DNA of 58,468 nucleotides from Neoroseomonas oryzicola (GTDB lineage Bacteria; Pseudomonadota; Alphaproteobacteria; Acetobacterales; Acetobacteraceae): the NCBI RefSeq assembly GCF_012163135.1, contig NZ_JAAVUP010000015.1, forward strand, positions 1 to 58,468, given 5' to 3'. Position 1 is the first letter of the stretch, and every line of letters starts with the position of its first letter. A program made the position numbers and the translations under genes. Below the pieces are notes generated by a model, which was given only the letters and a program-made list of their open reading frames with translations, searched no databases and was not told where the DNA came from. Below, piece after piece: positions 35,984-45,439 of this stretch.

Positions 35984-36469
35984 TCAGCCGATCGCCAGGA
36001 CGCGCTCGACCTCGAGCGCGATGAGCAGGCGGTCCTCCTGCCGGTGCACCCCGCGCGAGACCTCCCGCCACAGCGGGTCGAGCGTCGGCGGGTTGGGCTC
36101 GAAGCCGGCGGCGGGCAGCGGGATCACCTCGCCCACCTCATCCACCAGCAGGGAGTAGAGCTCGCCGCCCTGCTCGACGACGACGCTCATCGCCACGGCC
36201 CCGGGCGGGCGCGCCGCGAGGCCGAGGCGCAGCCGCAGGTCGACCGCGGTGACGATCCGTCCGCGCAGGTTCAGCGATCCCGCCACTTCCGGCGGTGCGA
36301 GCGGGATGCGCGTGATCGCCTGCGGCCCCAGCACGTCGCGCACCAGCAGCACCGGCACGGCGCAGCCCTGGCCGGCGACGGTCAGGGTGAGGAAGACCTG
36401 CTCGCCCGCCTCGGCGCGCCCGCCCATCGCCGGGCTCGCCCCGGCCGGCGGCATGCCCATTCCATCCAT
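35984..36469 (-). CDS. cheW: CheW coupling protein
   Basis: The 161-residue protein has one CheW SH3-like domain (about residues 20-155) with VAGQGCAVPVLLVRDVLG, SLNLRGRIVTAVDLRLRLG and LYSLLVDEVGEVI. CheW couples receptors to CheA. An extra 20-residue Gly/Ala/Met-rich head precedes the domain. ATG at 36469 lies 13 bases after the cheA stop; longer frames overlap cheA. Confidence 0.93.
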   Translation of the reverse strand: MDGMGMPPAGASPAMGGRAEAGEQVFLTLTVAGQGCAVPVLLVRDVLGPQAITRIPLAPPEVAGSLNLRGRIVTAVDLRLRLGLAARPPGAVAMSVVVEQGGELYSLLVDEVGEVIPLPAAGFEPNPPTLDPLWREVSRGVHRQEDRLLIALEVERVLAIG

Positions 36470-36482
36470 CGCCGTCCTCCCC

Positions 36483-38987
36483 TCAGGCCGCGACCGGCGC
36501 GGCGAGGCAGTCGCGCAGCGATTGCAGCAGCGCGTCGCGATCGTACTTGCCGACATAGTCGGTGAAGCCGGCATCCCGCCCGCGCGCGATGTCGGCGGGA
36601 TCGGTGCGGGAGGAGAGCGCGATCAGCGGCACCGCCGACCAGGGCCCGCCGGCGCGCAGCGCCTCGGCGAAGGCGATGCCGTCCATCTCCGGCATCTCGA
36701 TGTCCGAGATCACGGCGTCGAAGGGCACGCCTTCCTCGCGCAGGCGCAGCGCGATGGCGGGGTTCTCCACCGCGGCGACGTCGTACCCCGCGGCGGCGAG
36801 GCCCGGCACGACCAGGTGGCGGAAGAAGGCGCTGTCCTCGACCAGCAGCACGCGCGGGCGCGCGGCACCGGTCGCGGCAGGGCGCGCGGCGCGGAACCAG
36901 TCCTCCCCTGCCTGGGCGAGCCAGTGCGCGGTGTCGATCACCTCCGTCACGCGCCCTGCGACGACCGCGCTGCCGATGAAGCCGGACCGCCCGGAGCCCG
37001 GCTGGATCACGAGCCGTTCCTCGATGACGTCGAGGATCTCCTCGACCATCAGGCCCATGGCGCGGTCGTTCTCGGTGAAGACCAGCACCGCCTGGCGCGC
37101 AGCGTCGTCCGGCCGCGTCCAGCCCGGCGCGACGGAGACCAGCGGCATCAGCCCTCCGCGGTACTGCACCACCGGCGTCGTGCCCGACATCTCGATGCGC
37201 TCGGCGGGAATGTCCTCGAGCCGCGCGACGAGGCCGAGCGGCACCGCCTTGGGCGCCCCCTCCCCCGCGCGGAACAGCAGCAGGGAGGTGCTGCGGTCCG
37301 AGCGCAGCCCAGCCGCCGCCGGCGCCGCGCGCCGGTCCTCCGCACCCCCGGCATCGAGCCCGACCCCCGCCGCGCGCCCGATGCCGTTGGGGTCGAGGAT
37401 CATGATGACGCTGCCGTCGCCGAGGATGGTGTTGCCGCTGAACATCGTCACGTGCCGCAGGATCGGCGCGACCGGCTTCACCACGATCTCCTCGGTGTCG
37501 AAGACGCGGTCGAGGATGATGCCGAAGGCCTGCCCGCCGACCTGCATCACCGCGACGAAGCCCTCGGTCGCCGCGTCCCCCGGCGGGGCGAGCCGCAGCA
37601 GCCCGGCGAGCGACACGAGCGGCAGCAGCCGGTCGCGCAGGCGCAGTACGGGTGCGTCCTTGATGCGTTCGATGCGCGGCGCGCCGTCCTGCGCGCCGCC
37701 GACGCGAACCAGTTCGACAACGCCGATCTGCGGCAGGGCGAAGCGCTCGCCCCCGGCCTCGACGATCAGGGCGGAGACGATGGCGAGCGTCAGCGGGATC
37801 TTGATGGTGAAGGTCGCCCCGCGCCCTTCCTTCGAGACGAGCTCGACCGTGCCGCCGATCTTCTCGATGTTGGTCTTGACCACGTCCATGCCGACGCCGC
37901 GGCCGGAGACCGAGGTCACCTGCTGCGCCGTCGAGAAGCCCGGGGCGAAGATGAAGCGCAGGATCTCGCGCTCGCTCATCTGCGCGAGCTCAGCCTCGGT
38001 CGCGAGGCCGTTGGCCAGCGCCTTGGCGCGGATCCGATCGACCGGCAGGCCGCGCCCGTCGTCGCCGATCTCGATGATGATGTGCCCGCCCTCGTGATAG
38101 GCATTGAGCATGATCCGCCCTGTCTCGGGCTTGCCGGCGGCGCGGCGCTCGGCCGGGGTCTCGAGGCCGTGGTCGCCGGAATTGCGCACCATGTGCGTCA
38201 GCGGGTCGCGGATCAGTTCCAGCACCTGCCGGTCCAGTTCCGTCTGCGCGCCGCGCATGTCGAGGTCGATCTTCTTGCCGAGTTCATGTGCGAGGTCGCG
38301 CACCAGCCGCGGCAGCTTCGCCCAGGCCGTGCCGATCGGCTGCATGCGCGTCTTCATCACCCCTTCCTGCAGGTCGGAGGTGATGTGCGAGAGCCGCTGC
38401 AGCGGCACCGCGAAGGCATCGGACTGATGCACACGCGCGAGCTGCAGCAGCTGGTTGCGCGTCAGCACGAGCTCGCTGACGAGCGTCATCAGGTCCTCGA
38501 GCACCTCGACCGAGACGCGGATGGTCTGCGCGGCAAGGGCGCCGCCCTGCTCGGGGGCGGGATCGGCCGCGGCCTCGGCGGGCAGGGCTGCTGCGGCGGC
38601 GGTTTCGACCTGCCCCTCGGCCGCGGCGTTCAGCGCGGCGATGAGCGGCGTGTCCTCCCCGGCCGGCTCGGAGCCGCTGGCCTCGAGGCCGGCCACGATC
38701 TCCTTCACCCGGTCGAGCGCGGAGAGGATCAGCGTGATCCCCCCGGCCGTGACCGGCAGCGTCCCGTCCCGGTAGCGGCCGAGCACGTTCTCCGCCGCAT
38801 GGGCCACTGCCTCGAGCCGCGAGAGGCCGAGGAAGCCGCAGGTTCCCTTGATGGTGTGGACCAGGCGGAAGACCTCGGAGAGCGTGGGCTGGTCGTCCGG
38901 CGTGCGTTCCAGCCGGACCAGCGCGGAATCGAGCGCGGTCAGCCCCTCATGCGTCTCGGTCAGGAAGTCGGCCAGCAGGTCGTCCAT
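36483..38987 (-). CDS. cheA: Hybrid chemotaxis kinase CheA with two CheW-like domains and a receiver
   Basis: The 834-residue kinase has an N-terminal HPt domain with phospho-His44 in RLVHTIKGTCGFLG, a dimerisation and HATPase region (N box DPLTHMVRNSGDHGLE, G boxes DDGRGLP and GRGVGMDVV), then a CheW-like domain (about 415-540), a second (about 575-700), and a C-terminal receiver (about 710-834; VLLVEDSAFFR, ISDIEMPEMDG, VGKYD). The extra CheW-like domain and receiver distinguish it from the E. coli form; receiver-bearing CheA can feed back or act as phosphate sink. chpT lies 195 bases upstream on the same strand. Confidence 0.95.
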   Translation of the reverse strand: MDDLLADFLTETHEGLTALDSALVRLERTPDDQPTLSEVFRLVHTIKGTCGFLGLSRLEAVAHAAENVLGRYRDGTLPVTAGGITLILSALDRVKEIVAGLEASGSEPAGEDTPLIAALNAAAEGQVETAAAAALPAEAAADPAPEQGGALAAQTIRVSVEVLEDLMTLVSELVLTRNQLLQLARVHQSDAFAVPLQRLSHITSDLQEGVMKTRMQPIGTAWAKLPRLVRDLAHELGKKIDLDMRGAQTELDRQVLELIRDPLTHMVRNSGDHGLETPAERRAAGKPETGRIMLNAYHEGGHIIIEIGDDGRGLPVDRIRAKALANGLATEAELAQMSEREILRFIFAPGFSTAQQVTSVSGRGVGMDVVKTNIEKIGGTVELVSKEGRGATFTIKIPLTLAIVSALIVEAGGERFALPQIGVVELVRVGGAQDGAPRIERIKDAPVLRLRDRLLPLVSLAGLLRLAPPGDAATEGFVAVMQVGGQAFGIILDRVFDTEEIVVKPVAPILRHVTMFSGNTILGDGSVIMILDPNGIGRAAGVGLDAGGAEDRRAAPAAAGLRSDRSTSLLLFRAGEGAPKAVPLGLVARLEDIPAERIEMSGTTPVVQYRGGLMPLVSVAPGWTRPDDAARQAVLVFTENDRAMGLMVEEILDVIEERLVIQPGSGRSGFIGSAVVAGRVTEVIDTAHWLAQAGEDWFRAARPAATGAARPRVLLVEDSAFFRHLVVPGLAAAGYDVAAVENPAIALRLREEGVPFDAVISDIEMPEMDGIAFAEALRAGGPWSAVPLIALSSRTDPADIARGRDAGFTDYVGKYDRDALLQSLRDCLAAPVAA

Positions 38988-39182
38988 CGCATCCCATGCC
39001 CCGTGCGGGCAGGCAGGATCGCGGGACGGGGCCGAAGATTCCGTAAAGCCGGGCGGTCAAGGTCGTTCCGGGACTGCGCCGTTCGGTGGCTTCGGACGTC
39101 CGGCTCCGGCCCGGCCGCCCGATTCAGTATCCTGGAACGGGTGGCCGGGTGCGGGCCGGTGCCGGTGCCATCTAGGAGCCTT

Positions 39183-39830
39183 TCAGCCCGGCAGGGTCAG
39201 CATCAGCGGCCCCGCGGCCATGCCCGCCGGCATGGCGAGGCCAAGCTGCACCCCCGCCGCTGCGGCGACCGAGCCGAGCCAGAGCGGCAGCACGTCCCGC
39301 CCGGTCGGCTCCGCGGCCAGCGGCCGCCCGGCGATCACCTGCAGCAGCGGCGCCGGCCAGGCGGCGCGCGGCCCGTCGGGCAGCACGAACATCTCCCGCC
39401 CCGGATCGCCGGCGAGGCGCACCGCGCCGCCGCGCGGCAGCGCCTCCCCGCCCAGCACGAGCGCGGTCAGCAGCACGGGCACCATCGGCTCGGGCACCTG
39501 GTGCGCGAGGTCGAGGCCCGCGGCATCGGCCGTGGCCCGCCCGCCCGCCAGCTGGCCCTCGACCAGGCCGAGCAGCGTGCCGAGCGTCGCCTCGCCCTGC
39601 CCGCCCAGCAGCGCGCGCCACAGCAGCAGGCGCTTGCGCAGCACCGTCGCGGCCTCGAGCGCGAGCGCGGCCGCCTCGTCCCCGGGGGCGGTCATCATCT
39701 CGAGCGCGTTGCCGACCGTGCCGGCCACGCCGCCCAGGTCGTGGCACAGGCGCAGCCCGACCAGCCGCGCGAGATGCGGCTCCAGGGTCGGCTCATCGGC
39801 GGGCATCGGCACTGGCATCCCTTGCGTCAT
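39183..39830 (-). CDS. chpT: Histidine phosphotransferase ChpT
   Basis: The 215-residue protein matches the alphaproteobacterial ChpT dimer fold: conserved phospho-His30 in GLRLCHDLGGVAGTVGNALEMM-type segment at residues 27-48, then a degenerate HATPase-like domain. ChpT passes phosphate from the CckA receiver to CtrA and CpdR. It is encoded upstream of cheA on the same strand, opposite and 5.5 kb from ctrA. ATG at 39830; the earlier in-frame start overlaps DUF3553. No CckA gene is in the window. Confidence 0.88.
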   Translation of the reverse strand: MTQGMPVPMPADEPTLEPHLARLVGLRLCHDLGGVAGTVGNALEMMTAPGDEAAALALEAATVLRKRLLLWRALLGGQGEATLGTLLGLVEGQLAGGRATADAAGLDLAHQVPEPMVPVLLTALVLGGEALPRGGAVRLAGDPGREMFVLPDGPRAAWPAPLLQVIAGRPLAAEPTGRDVLPLWLGSVAAAAGVQLGLAMPAGMAAGPLMLTLPG

Positions 39831-39881
39831 GGGCGGAGACGGTATCCTCTGGGGTGCTTCCGCGACATTAGCATCAGGCCC

Positions 39882-40061
39882 GTGACCGCGATCATCGAAC
39901 CAGGCATGCGCGTCCGCCACCCGGACCGCCCCGATTGGGGAACCGGCCAGGTGCAGTCGGTGGTGGGGGATCGCATCACCGTCAATTTCGAGCACGCCGG
40001 CAAGGTGCTGATCAACGCCGCCGTGGTGCATCTCGACATCGAGGACGAGGCGCGGCGTTGA
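39882..40061 (+). CDS. DUF3553 small protein
   Basis: The 59-residue product starts at GTG 39882 and reads [20 protein letters not shown], followed by a beta-rich domain with [20 protein letters not shown]. This is the DUF3553 pattern (KOW/SH3-like; related to the C-terminal part of UvrD/PcrA and CarD-like proteins). It may bind RNA polymerase or nucleic acid, but the function is not established. It is divergent from chpT (51 bases) and its stop overlaps the TauE start (TTGA). Confidence 0.8.
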   Translation: MTAIIEPGMRVRHPDRPDWGTGQVQSVVGDRITVNFEHAGKVLINAAVVHLDIEDEARR

Positions 40062-40813
40062 CCGAACTGCTCGACCGGGCCTGGCCGGTCCTCGCGGACT
40101 GGCGGCTGCCCGCCGCGGTGATCGCGACGATCGTGGCCGGGCTGATGCGCGGCTATTCCGGCTTCGGCACGGCGGTGATCCTCGCGCCGGTCTATTCGCT
40201 GCTCTGGGGTCCGCGCGCCGGCGTGCCGGTGATGCTGCTGATGGAACTGCTCGTCTCGCTGCAGCTGGTGCCCTCGGCGCTGAAGGATGCCGACCGGCGG
40301 GTGGTGCTGCCGCTTGGCGGCGCGGCGGCCCTGGCGACGCCGCTCGGCGCCTGGATCCTGCTGACGGCGGATGGCGACACGCTGCGCCGCTTCATCGGCG
40401 GCTTCGTGCTGGTGTTCGGGCTGCTGCTGATGTCGGGCTGGCGCTACCACGGCTCCCGCCCGCTGCCGCTCAACCTCGCGGTCGGGACGCTGGCGGGGCT
40501 GCTCAAGGGCTCGACGGGGATGAGCGGGCCGCCGGTGATCCTCTATCTCCTTGCGGGCCTCGAGGAAGCGAAGCGCCACCGGGCGAACCTGATCCTGTTC
40601 TTCGCGACCATCGCCGTCGTCTCGGTCATTCCGCCCCTGATCGGCGGGCTGATCGACCTGCCGGTGCTGGTGCGGCTGGCCATCATGCTGCCGGTCATGG
40701 CCGTTTCGGTGCCGATCGGGGCGCGGCTGTTCCACGTCATCCCCGAACGGCTCTACCGGCCCTTCGCCATGGGGGTGCTGCTGGTCGCCGGCGCGCTCGC
40801 GCTGTTCGGCTGA
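40058..40813 (+). CDS. TauE/SafE-family sulfite exporter-like membrane protein
   Basis: The 251-residue protein has about eight hydrophobic helices. The two TauE repeats show [18 protein letters not shown] and [20 protein letters not shown]. Family members export sulfite, sulfoacetate or other small anions. TTG at 40058 overlaps the DUF3553 stop (TTGA); a longer frame would run inside DUF3553. It precedes moaA by 65 bases. Confidence 0.85.
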   Translation: MTELLDRAWPVLADWRLPAAVIATIVAGLMRGYSGFGTAVILAPVYSLLWGPRAGVPVMLLMELLVSLQLVPSALKDADRRVVLPLGGAAALATPLGAWILLTADGDTLRRFIGGFVLVFGLLLMSGWRYHGSRPLPLNLAVGTLAGLLKGSTGMSGPPVILYLLAGLEEAKRHRANLILFFATIAVVSVIPPLIGGLIDLPVLVRLAIMLPVMAVSVPIGARLFHVIPERLYRPFAMGVLLVAGALALFG

Positions 40814-40878
40814 CCGGCCGGCGCCGGAACGCCGAATGGGGCTTGCGGGCGGTGCCCCTCAGGCCCCAAATCCCGGCC

Positions 40879-41901
40879 ATGCAGGCCTCCTCCCCCGCCG
40901 CGGCCCCGCTCACCGACCCCTTCGGCCGCACCGTCTCCTACCTCCGCGTGTCCGTGACGGATCGCTGCGACCTCCGCTGCGTCTATTGCATGGCGGAGGA
41001 CATGACCTTCCTGCCCAAGAAGGACATCCTCACGCTCGAGGAGATCGACCGGCTCTGCGGCGCCTTCATCGCGCTCGGCACCGACAAGATCCGCCTCACC
41101 GGCGGGGAGCCGCTGGTGCGCAAGGGGGTGATGACGCTGGTGCAGGCGCTGGGCGCGCGCCTCGGCGCGGGCGGGCTGCGCGAGCTGACGATCACCACCA
41201 ACGGCACGCAGCTGACCAAGATGGCCGGCGACCTGCATGCGGCGGGCGTTCGGCGCATCAACGTCTCGATGGACACGCTCGACCCCGCGACCTTCGCCGC
41301 GGTGACGCGCTGGGGGAAGCTCGAGCAGACCATGGACGGCATCTTCGCCGCCAAGGCCGCGGGCCTTGCGGTGAAGATCAACGCGGTCGCGCTGAAGGGC
41401 GTCAACGAGGACGAGTTCGACCGCATGGTCGCCTGGTGCGGCGAGCACGGCTTCGACCTGTGTCTGATCGAGACCATGCCGATGGGCGAGATCGGCGAAG
41501 ACCGCACCGACCAGTACCTGCCGCTGTCGCTGGTGCGGTCGCGCCTGCGCCAGTCCTGGACGCTCGAGGAGAGCGACTACCGCACCGGCGGGCCGGCCCG
41601 CTACGTGACGGTGAAGGAGACGGGGCGGCGCATCGGCTTCATCACGCCGATGACCCACAATTTCTGCGAATCCTGCAATCGCGTGCGGCTGACCTGCACG
41701 GGTACGCTCTACATGTGCCTCGGCCAGGACGACGCGGCCGAGTTCCGCAGCCTGCTGCGCGACCCGTCGGTGGACGAGGCCGGTCTCGCGCAGGCGATCC
41801 GCGACGCCATCGCGCGCAAGCCGAAGGGGCATGACTTCGTGATCGACCGTCGCCGCAACCGCCCCGCCGTGGCGCGCCACATGAGCCTGACCGGTGGCTG
41901 A
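40879..41901 (+). CDS. moaA: GTP 3',8-cyclase (molybdenum cofactor biosynthesis)
   Basis: The 340-residue radical-SAM enzyme has the N-terminal 4Fe-4S motif CDLRCVYC near residue 36, a second cluster site [18 protein letters not shown] near the C terminus, and the conserved C-terminal Gly-Gly. It rearranges GTP as the first step of molybdopterin synthesis, with MoaC. No other moa gene is nearby. ATG at 40879 is preferred; an upstream TTG (40843) would add 12 residues. Confidence 0.95.
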   Translation: MQASSPAAAPLTDPFGRTVSYLRVSVTDRCDLRCVYCMAEDMTFLPKKDILTLEEIDRLCGAFIALGTDKIRLTGGEPLVRKGVMTLVQALGARLGAGGLRELTITTNGTQLTKMAGDLHAAGVRRINVSMDTLDPATFAAVTRWGKLEQTMDGIFAAKAAGLAVKINAVALKGVNEDEFDRMVAWCGEHGFDLCLIETMPMGEIGEDRTDQYLPLSLVRSRLRQSWTLEESDYRTGGPARYVTVKETGRRIGFITPMTHNFCESCNRVRLTCTGTLYMCLGQDDAAEFRSLLRDPSVDEAGLAQAIRDAIARKPKGHDFVIDRRRNRPAVARHMSLTGG

Positions 41902-42292
41902 CCGCCTGCACGACCTGGCCACGATGCTGGCCATCCCGGGTCTGCCATCCTGGGTCGGCTTCATCCTGTTGCTGGCGATCGTGGTCTCGGCGCTATCGCT
42001 CCTGGCGATGCCCTATTCGGTGTTCGGCGTGAAGTCGCGGCTCGAGGCCATCGAGGCCGAGATCGCCGACCTGCGCAGCGAGATCCGCACGCTGATCCGC
42101 CAGCCCCCCGCCGCCATGCCCGCCCGCGCGACGGAGGAGGACTGGGTGGCGCCACCGACGCGCGCCGCCGCGCGCCAGGTGGAGGAACCGCGCATCGCGC
42201 CCCCGGTGCCGCCGCCGCCCGCGCGCGCCGAGCGCCGCGGCCGCGCCGAGCCGCGGCTCGACTGGCCGCGCCAGGACGCCTCGGGCAACTGA
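41894..42292 (+). CDS. Membrane-anchored coiled-coil protein of unknown function
   Basis: The 132-residue product starts at GTG 41894, overlapping moaA by 8 bases. One transmembrane helix (about residues 20-40) is followed by a short coiled coil (about 45-70) and a Pro/Arg/Ala-rich tail with many PPP runs. No known domain is recognised. It is conserved-looking in composition and placed in the moaA to amidase string, but nothing shows a role in cofactor synthesis. Confidence 0.65.
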   Translation: MADRLHDLATMLAIPGLPSWVGFILLLAIVVSALSLLAMPYSVFGVKSRLEAIEAEIADLRSEIRTLIRQPPAAMPARATEEDWVAPPTRAAARQVEEPRIAPPVPPPPARAERRGRAEPRLDWPRQDASGN

Positions 42293-42358
42293 CCATGGCC
42301 CCTTGCCGCCGCCCGCGCGCGGCGGCTTGATGGCGCGGTTCGGCGAAGGAAGCGGCGG

Positions 42359-43213
42359 ATGCGCGTCAGCGTGATCCAGATGAACCAGGGCAGCGACAAA
42401 CCGGCCAACCTCGACCAGGCGCGCCGCCTGATCGAATCCGCCATCGCCGCCGACCGGCCGGGCCTCGTGACCCTGCCGGAGACCTGGACCAACCTCGGCG
42501 GCGGACGCGAAAGCCGCCGCGCCGCGGCCGAGATCCTGCCCGAACCCGGCGGCACCGGCGGACCCGCCTACGAGATGCTGCGCGGCCTCGCGCGCACGCA
42601 CGGCATCACCGTCCATGGCGGGTCGATCATCGAGGATGGCGGGGAGAAGCTGTTCAACACCACCGTGGTGTTCGGGCCGGACGGGGCCGAGATCGCGCGC
42701 TACCGCAAGATCCACCTGTTCGACATCACCGCGCCCGACGGCACCGGCTACAAGGAAAGCGCGCTGTATGGCGGGGGCAGCGACCTCGCCTTCTTCGAGG
42801 CCGGCGGGATCCGCTTCGCCTGCACCATCTGCTACGACGTGCGCTTCCCGGAGCTGTACCAGGAGCTGCGCCGCCGCGGGGCGGAGGCGATCCTGGTGCC
42901 GTCCAACTTCACGTTGCAGACCGGCAAGGACCATTGGGAGGCGCTGCTGCGCGCGCGCGCCATCGACACCCAGTGCTGGATCCTCGCCGCCGCCTCCTAC
43001 GGCACCTACGAGGAACGCGGCGCGGTGCGCAGCGTCTACGGCCATTCGCTGGTCGCCGACCCCTGGGGCCATGTCGTCGCGAAGTGCAGCGACGGCATCG
43101 GCTGGGCCACGGCGCGCATCGACACCGCGACGACGCAGCGCGTGCGCGCCGGCATGCCGCTCGAGGAACACCGCGAGGCCGCCCGCGCCTGGCGCGCGAA
43201 GGCCGCGTCGTGA
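42359..43213 (+). CDS. Nitrilase-superfamily amidase (Nit1/deaminated-glutathione amidase-like)
   Basis: The 284-residue enzyme has the nitrilase catalytic triad: Glu in [10 protein letters not shown], Lys in YRKIHLFDI and Cys in [13 protein letters not shown] (near residue 160). The order and loops match the Nit1 subfamily, which repairs deaminated glutathione. A glutaredoxin gene often accompanies it in proteobacteria; here nadK follows with a 4-base overlap. ATG at 42359 has AAGGAAG 8 bases ahead. Confidence 0.88.
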   Translation: MRVSVIQMNQGSDKPANLDQARRLIESAIAADRPGLVTLPETWTNLGGGRESRRAAAEILPEPGGTGGPAYEMLRGLARTHGITVHGGSIIEDGGEKLFNTTVVFGPDGAEIARYRKIHLFDITAPDGTGYKESALYGGGSDLAFFEAGGIRFACTICYDVRFPELYQELRRRGAEAILVPSNFTLQTGKDHWEALLRARAIDTQCWILAAASYGTYEERGAVRSVYGHSLVADPWGHVVAKCSDGIGWATARIDTATTQRVRAGMPLEEHREAARAWRAKAAS

Positions 43214-43980
43214 GCGAGGCCCCGCGGCTCGCCATCCTCGCCGCGCAGAACGAGACCGCCCGCGCCGCGCAGGATGCGCTGGCCGCCCGCTACGGCGCCG
43301 CGTCGCCCGAGAAGGCGGACGTCATCGTCGCCCTCGGCGGCGACGGCTTCATGCTCGAGACGCTGCACCGCTTCCTCGGCCGCGGCATCCCGGTCTACGG
43401 CATGAACCGCGGGTCGGTCGGCTTCCTGATGAACGACTACCGGGAGGAGGACCTGCCGGAGCGCATCGCCGCCGCACAGGCCGCGACGCTGCACCCCTTG
43501 CGCATGCGCGCCCTGTCCAACGGCGACGCGCCGGTCGAGGCGCTGGCGATCAACGAGGTCTCGCTCCTGCGCGAAAGCCGCCAGGCGGCGAAGATCCGCA
43601 TCATCATCGACGGCAAGGAACGGCTGCCGGAGCTCATCTGCGACGGCATCCTGGTGAGCACGCCGGCGGGCAGCACGGCCTACAACCTGTCGGCGCACGG
43701 GCCGATCGTGCCGCTGGATGCGAGCCTGCTGCCGCTGACGCCGATCTCCGCCTTCCGCCCGCGGCGCTGGCGCGGCGCCTTGCTGCCGGCGAGTGCCGAG
43801 GTGGTGTTCGAGATCCTCGAGCGCGACAAGCGCCCCGTCGCGGCGGTCGCCGACTACACCGAGGTGCGCGACGTCGCCCGCGTCGAGGTGCGCGAGGCGC
43901 GCGACGTCTCCCTGACCCTGTTGTTCGACCCCGACCACGGCCTGTCGGAGCGCATCATCGCGGAGCAGTTCACGGTGTGA
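43210..43980 (+). CDS. nadK: NAD kinase
   Basis: The 256-residue protein has the NAD kinase signature [27 protein letters not shown] and the NADP-binding SEG-like [18 protein letters not shown]. It phosphorylates NAD to NADP. GTG at 43210 overlaps the amidase stop by 4 bases (GTGA) and is the only start that does not run deep into that gene. Its stop overlaps the MFS start. Confidence 0.94.
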   Translation: MSEAPRLAILAAQNETARAAQDALAARYGAASPEKADVIVALGGDGFMLETLHRFLGRGIPVYGMNRGSVGFLMNDYREEDLPERIAAAQAATLHPLRMRALSNGDAPVEALAINEVSLLRESRQAAKIRIIIDGKERLPELICDGILVSTPAGSTAYNLSAHGPIVPLDASLLPLTPISAFRPRRWRGALLPASAEVVFEILERDKRPVAAVADYTEVRDVARVEVREARDVSLTLLFDPDHGLSERIIAEQFTV

Positions 43981-45155
43981 GCGGCCGCGGCATCCCGGAC
44001 CGGACCCTGCTGTGGGGGACGGCGGCGACGCAGCTGATCGGCTGGGGCACGCTCTACACCCCCTTCCCGCTGACCGTGGCGCCGATCGAGGCGGAGCTCG
44101 GCTGGTCGCGGGTGCTGCTCAACGCCGCCTATACCTGCGGGCTGCTCGCTGCCGGGCTCGGGGCGATCCCGGCGGGGCGCTGGCTCGACCGGAACGGGCC
44201 GCGGGCGATGATGACGCTCGGCGCCTTCGGGGCGTCCGCGCTGCTGGTGGCGATGAGCCTGGTGCAGAATCCGCTGGCCTATTTCGCGCTGTGGATCCTG
44301 ATCGGCGTGGTGCAGGCGATGTGCCTGTGGGGCACGGCGATGGCCGTGGTGGTGGCGGAGGCGCGGGAGCCGACGCGCGCCATCACGGCGATCACCTTCA
44401 TCACCGGCATGACCGGGACGATCTTCCTGCCGCTGACGGACTGGCTGATCGGGCACCTCGGCTGGCGCGGCGCGCTGCAGGTGCTGGCGGCGATGCAGTT
44501 CGTCGCGGCGACGATGACCTGGGCGATGCTGCGGGAGGCGCGCGCGCCCGCGCGCGGGGCGGCGATCACCGCCGGGCCAAGCCTCTGGGCGCGGCTGCGG
44601 CAGCCGGCCTTCGCGGGGCTGGCGCTCTGCTTCGCCGCGCATGCCTTCATCGGCACGGGGCTCGGGGCGCACCTGATCCCGCTGCTGCGCGAACGCGGCT
44701 GGCCGGAGGGGATGGTGCTGCTGCTGGCCGCCGCGCATGGACCGGCGCAGGTCGCCGCGCGGGGCGTGCTGTTCGTGCTCGGCCGGCGCGTGACGATGCG
44801 CGGCGTCGGGCGGCTCGCGACGGGGCTGCTGCCGGTCGCGATGCTCGCCCTTGCCGCGGGGCCGTCGAGCCTGCCGCTGACGCTGGTCTTCGTCGCATCC
44901 TTCGCAGTGGCGGACGGGCTGCTGACCATCGTGCGGTCGGCGGGTGCGGCCGAGATCCTGGGACGGGAGGGCTTCGGCGCGATCAACGGCGCGCTGTCGG
45001 CGGTGGCGATGCTGCCGCGGACGGTCGCGCCCTTCGCGCTGGCGCTGGTGTGGGAAGGGGCCGGCGGCTACGGGCCGGTGCCGTGGATGCTGGTTGGCGT
45101 CGGGCTGATGGCGGCGGGGAGCTTCCTGGTCGCCGCCACGGCGCGGGGTGAGTGA
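43977..45155 (+). CDS. MFS transporter
   Basis: The 392-residue membrane protein shows about 12 hydrophobic helices in two halves with an MFS loop [13 protein letters not shown] between TM2 and TM3. It is most like YnfM/OxlT-type carriers of small organic compounds, substrate unknown. GTG at 43977 overlaps nadK's stop by 4 bases. It converges on the ABC importer operon across a near-palindromic repeat. Confidence 0.87.
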   Translation: MSGRGIPDRTLLWGTAATQLIGWGTLYTPFPLTVAPIEAELGWSRVLLNAAYTCGLLAAGLGAIPAGRWLDRNGPRAMMTLGAFGASALLVAMSLVQNPLAYFALWILIGVVQAMCLWGTAMAVVVAEAREPTRAITAITFITGMTGTIFLPLTDWLIGHLGWRGALQVLAAMQFVAATMTWAMLREARAPARGAAITAGPSLWARLRQPAFAGLALCFAAHAFIGTGLGAHLIPLLRERGWPEGMVLLLAAAHGPAQVAARGVLFVLGRRVTMRGVGRLATGLLPVAMLALAAGPSSLPLTLVFVASFAVADGLLTIVRSAGAAEILGREGFGAINGALSAVAMLPRTVAPFALALVWEGAGGYGPVPWMLVGVGLMAAGSFLVAATARGE

Positions 45156-45160
45156 CGGCC

Positions 45161-45317
45161 GAGAGGGGCGCCGCCCCTCTCGGGCTCTCCCCGCCAAAGG
45201 CCGAAAGGCCTTTGGGAACCGATACTTGGCGCCGTACCTGCCAAGCGTGGAATCGGTATTGATTTGCAAAGGCCCTTCGGCCTTTGCCGGGGTGGCTTGG
45301 AGGGGCAGCGCCCCTCC
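45161..45317. repeat. Near-palindromic inverted pair of family B repeats
   Basis: Two units lie head to head. Left: hairpin GAGAGGGG/CCCCTCTC (45161-45181) and hairpin AAAGGCC/GGCCTTT (45196-45213, loop GAAA). Right, in mirror order: AAAGGCC/GGCCTTT (45268-45285) and GGAGGGG/CCCCTCC (45299-45317). ACCGAT and ATCGGT flank the centre. The whole 157-base block fills the gap between the MFS and lipoprotein stops and could end transcription from both sides. A third unit lies at 52682. Confidence 0.75.
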
Positions 45318-45319
45318 AA

Positions 45320-45439
45320 TCAGTTCGACAGCCGCGACACCCCGGCCCCGCCGCCGACATAGGCGCCACGCACCCCGTCCGTGCGGTCGCAGGCCGCAAG
45401 GACCAGCAGCGGCAGCAGCAGGAGCAGCGCGCGGATCAC
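45320..45439 (-). CDS. 39-residue lipoprotein coupled to an ABC importer operon
   Basis: The GTG start at 45439 overlaps the ATPase stop (45436) by 4 bases (GTGA). The product is MIRALLLLLPLLVLAAC-type lipoprotein: a short charged head, a Leu-rich stretch and lipobox LAAC with Cys17, then a 22-residue Asp/Gly-rich tail ending VSRLSN. A mature lipid-anchored peptide of 23 residues is predicted. Its place as last gene of an importer operon suggests a membrane or periplasmic accessory role, but no family is recognised. It is below the length limit of usual gene callers. Confidence 0.65.
   Translation of the reverse strand: MIRALLLLLPLLVLAACDRTDGVRGAYVGGGAGVSRLSN

Noticed and set aside
36249..40061. 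Very long plus-strand open frame (over 1200 codons) opposite cheW, cheA and chpT
   Set aside because: It has the base pattern of an antisense shadow in GC-rich DNA, low-complexity Arg/Ala/Gly content and no domain. Only its last 59 codons (DUF3553) are real.
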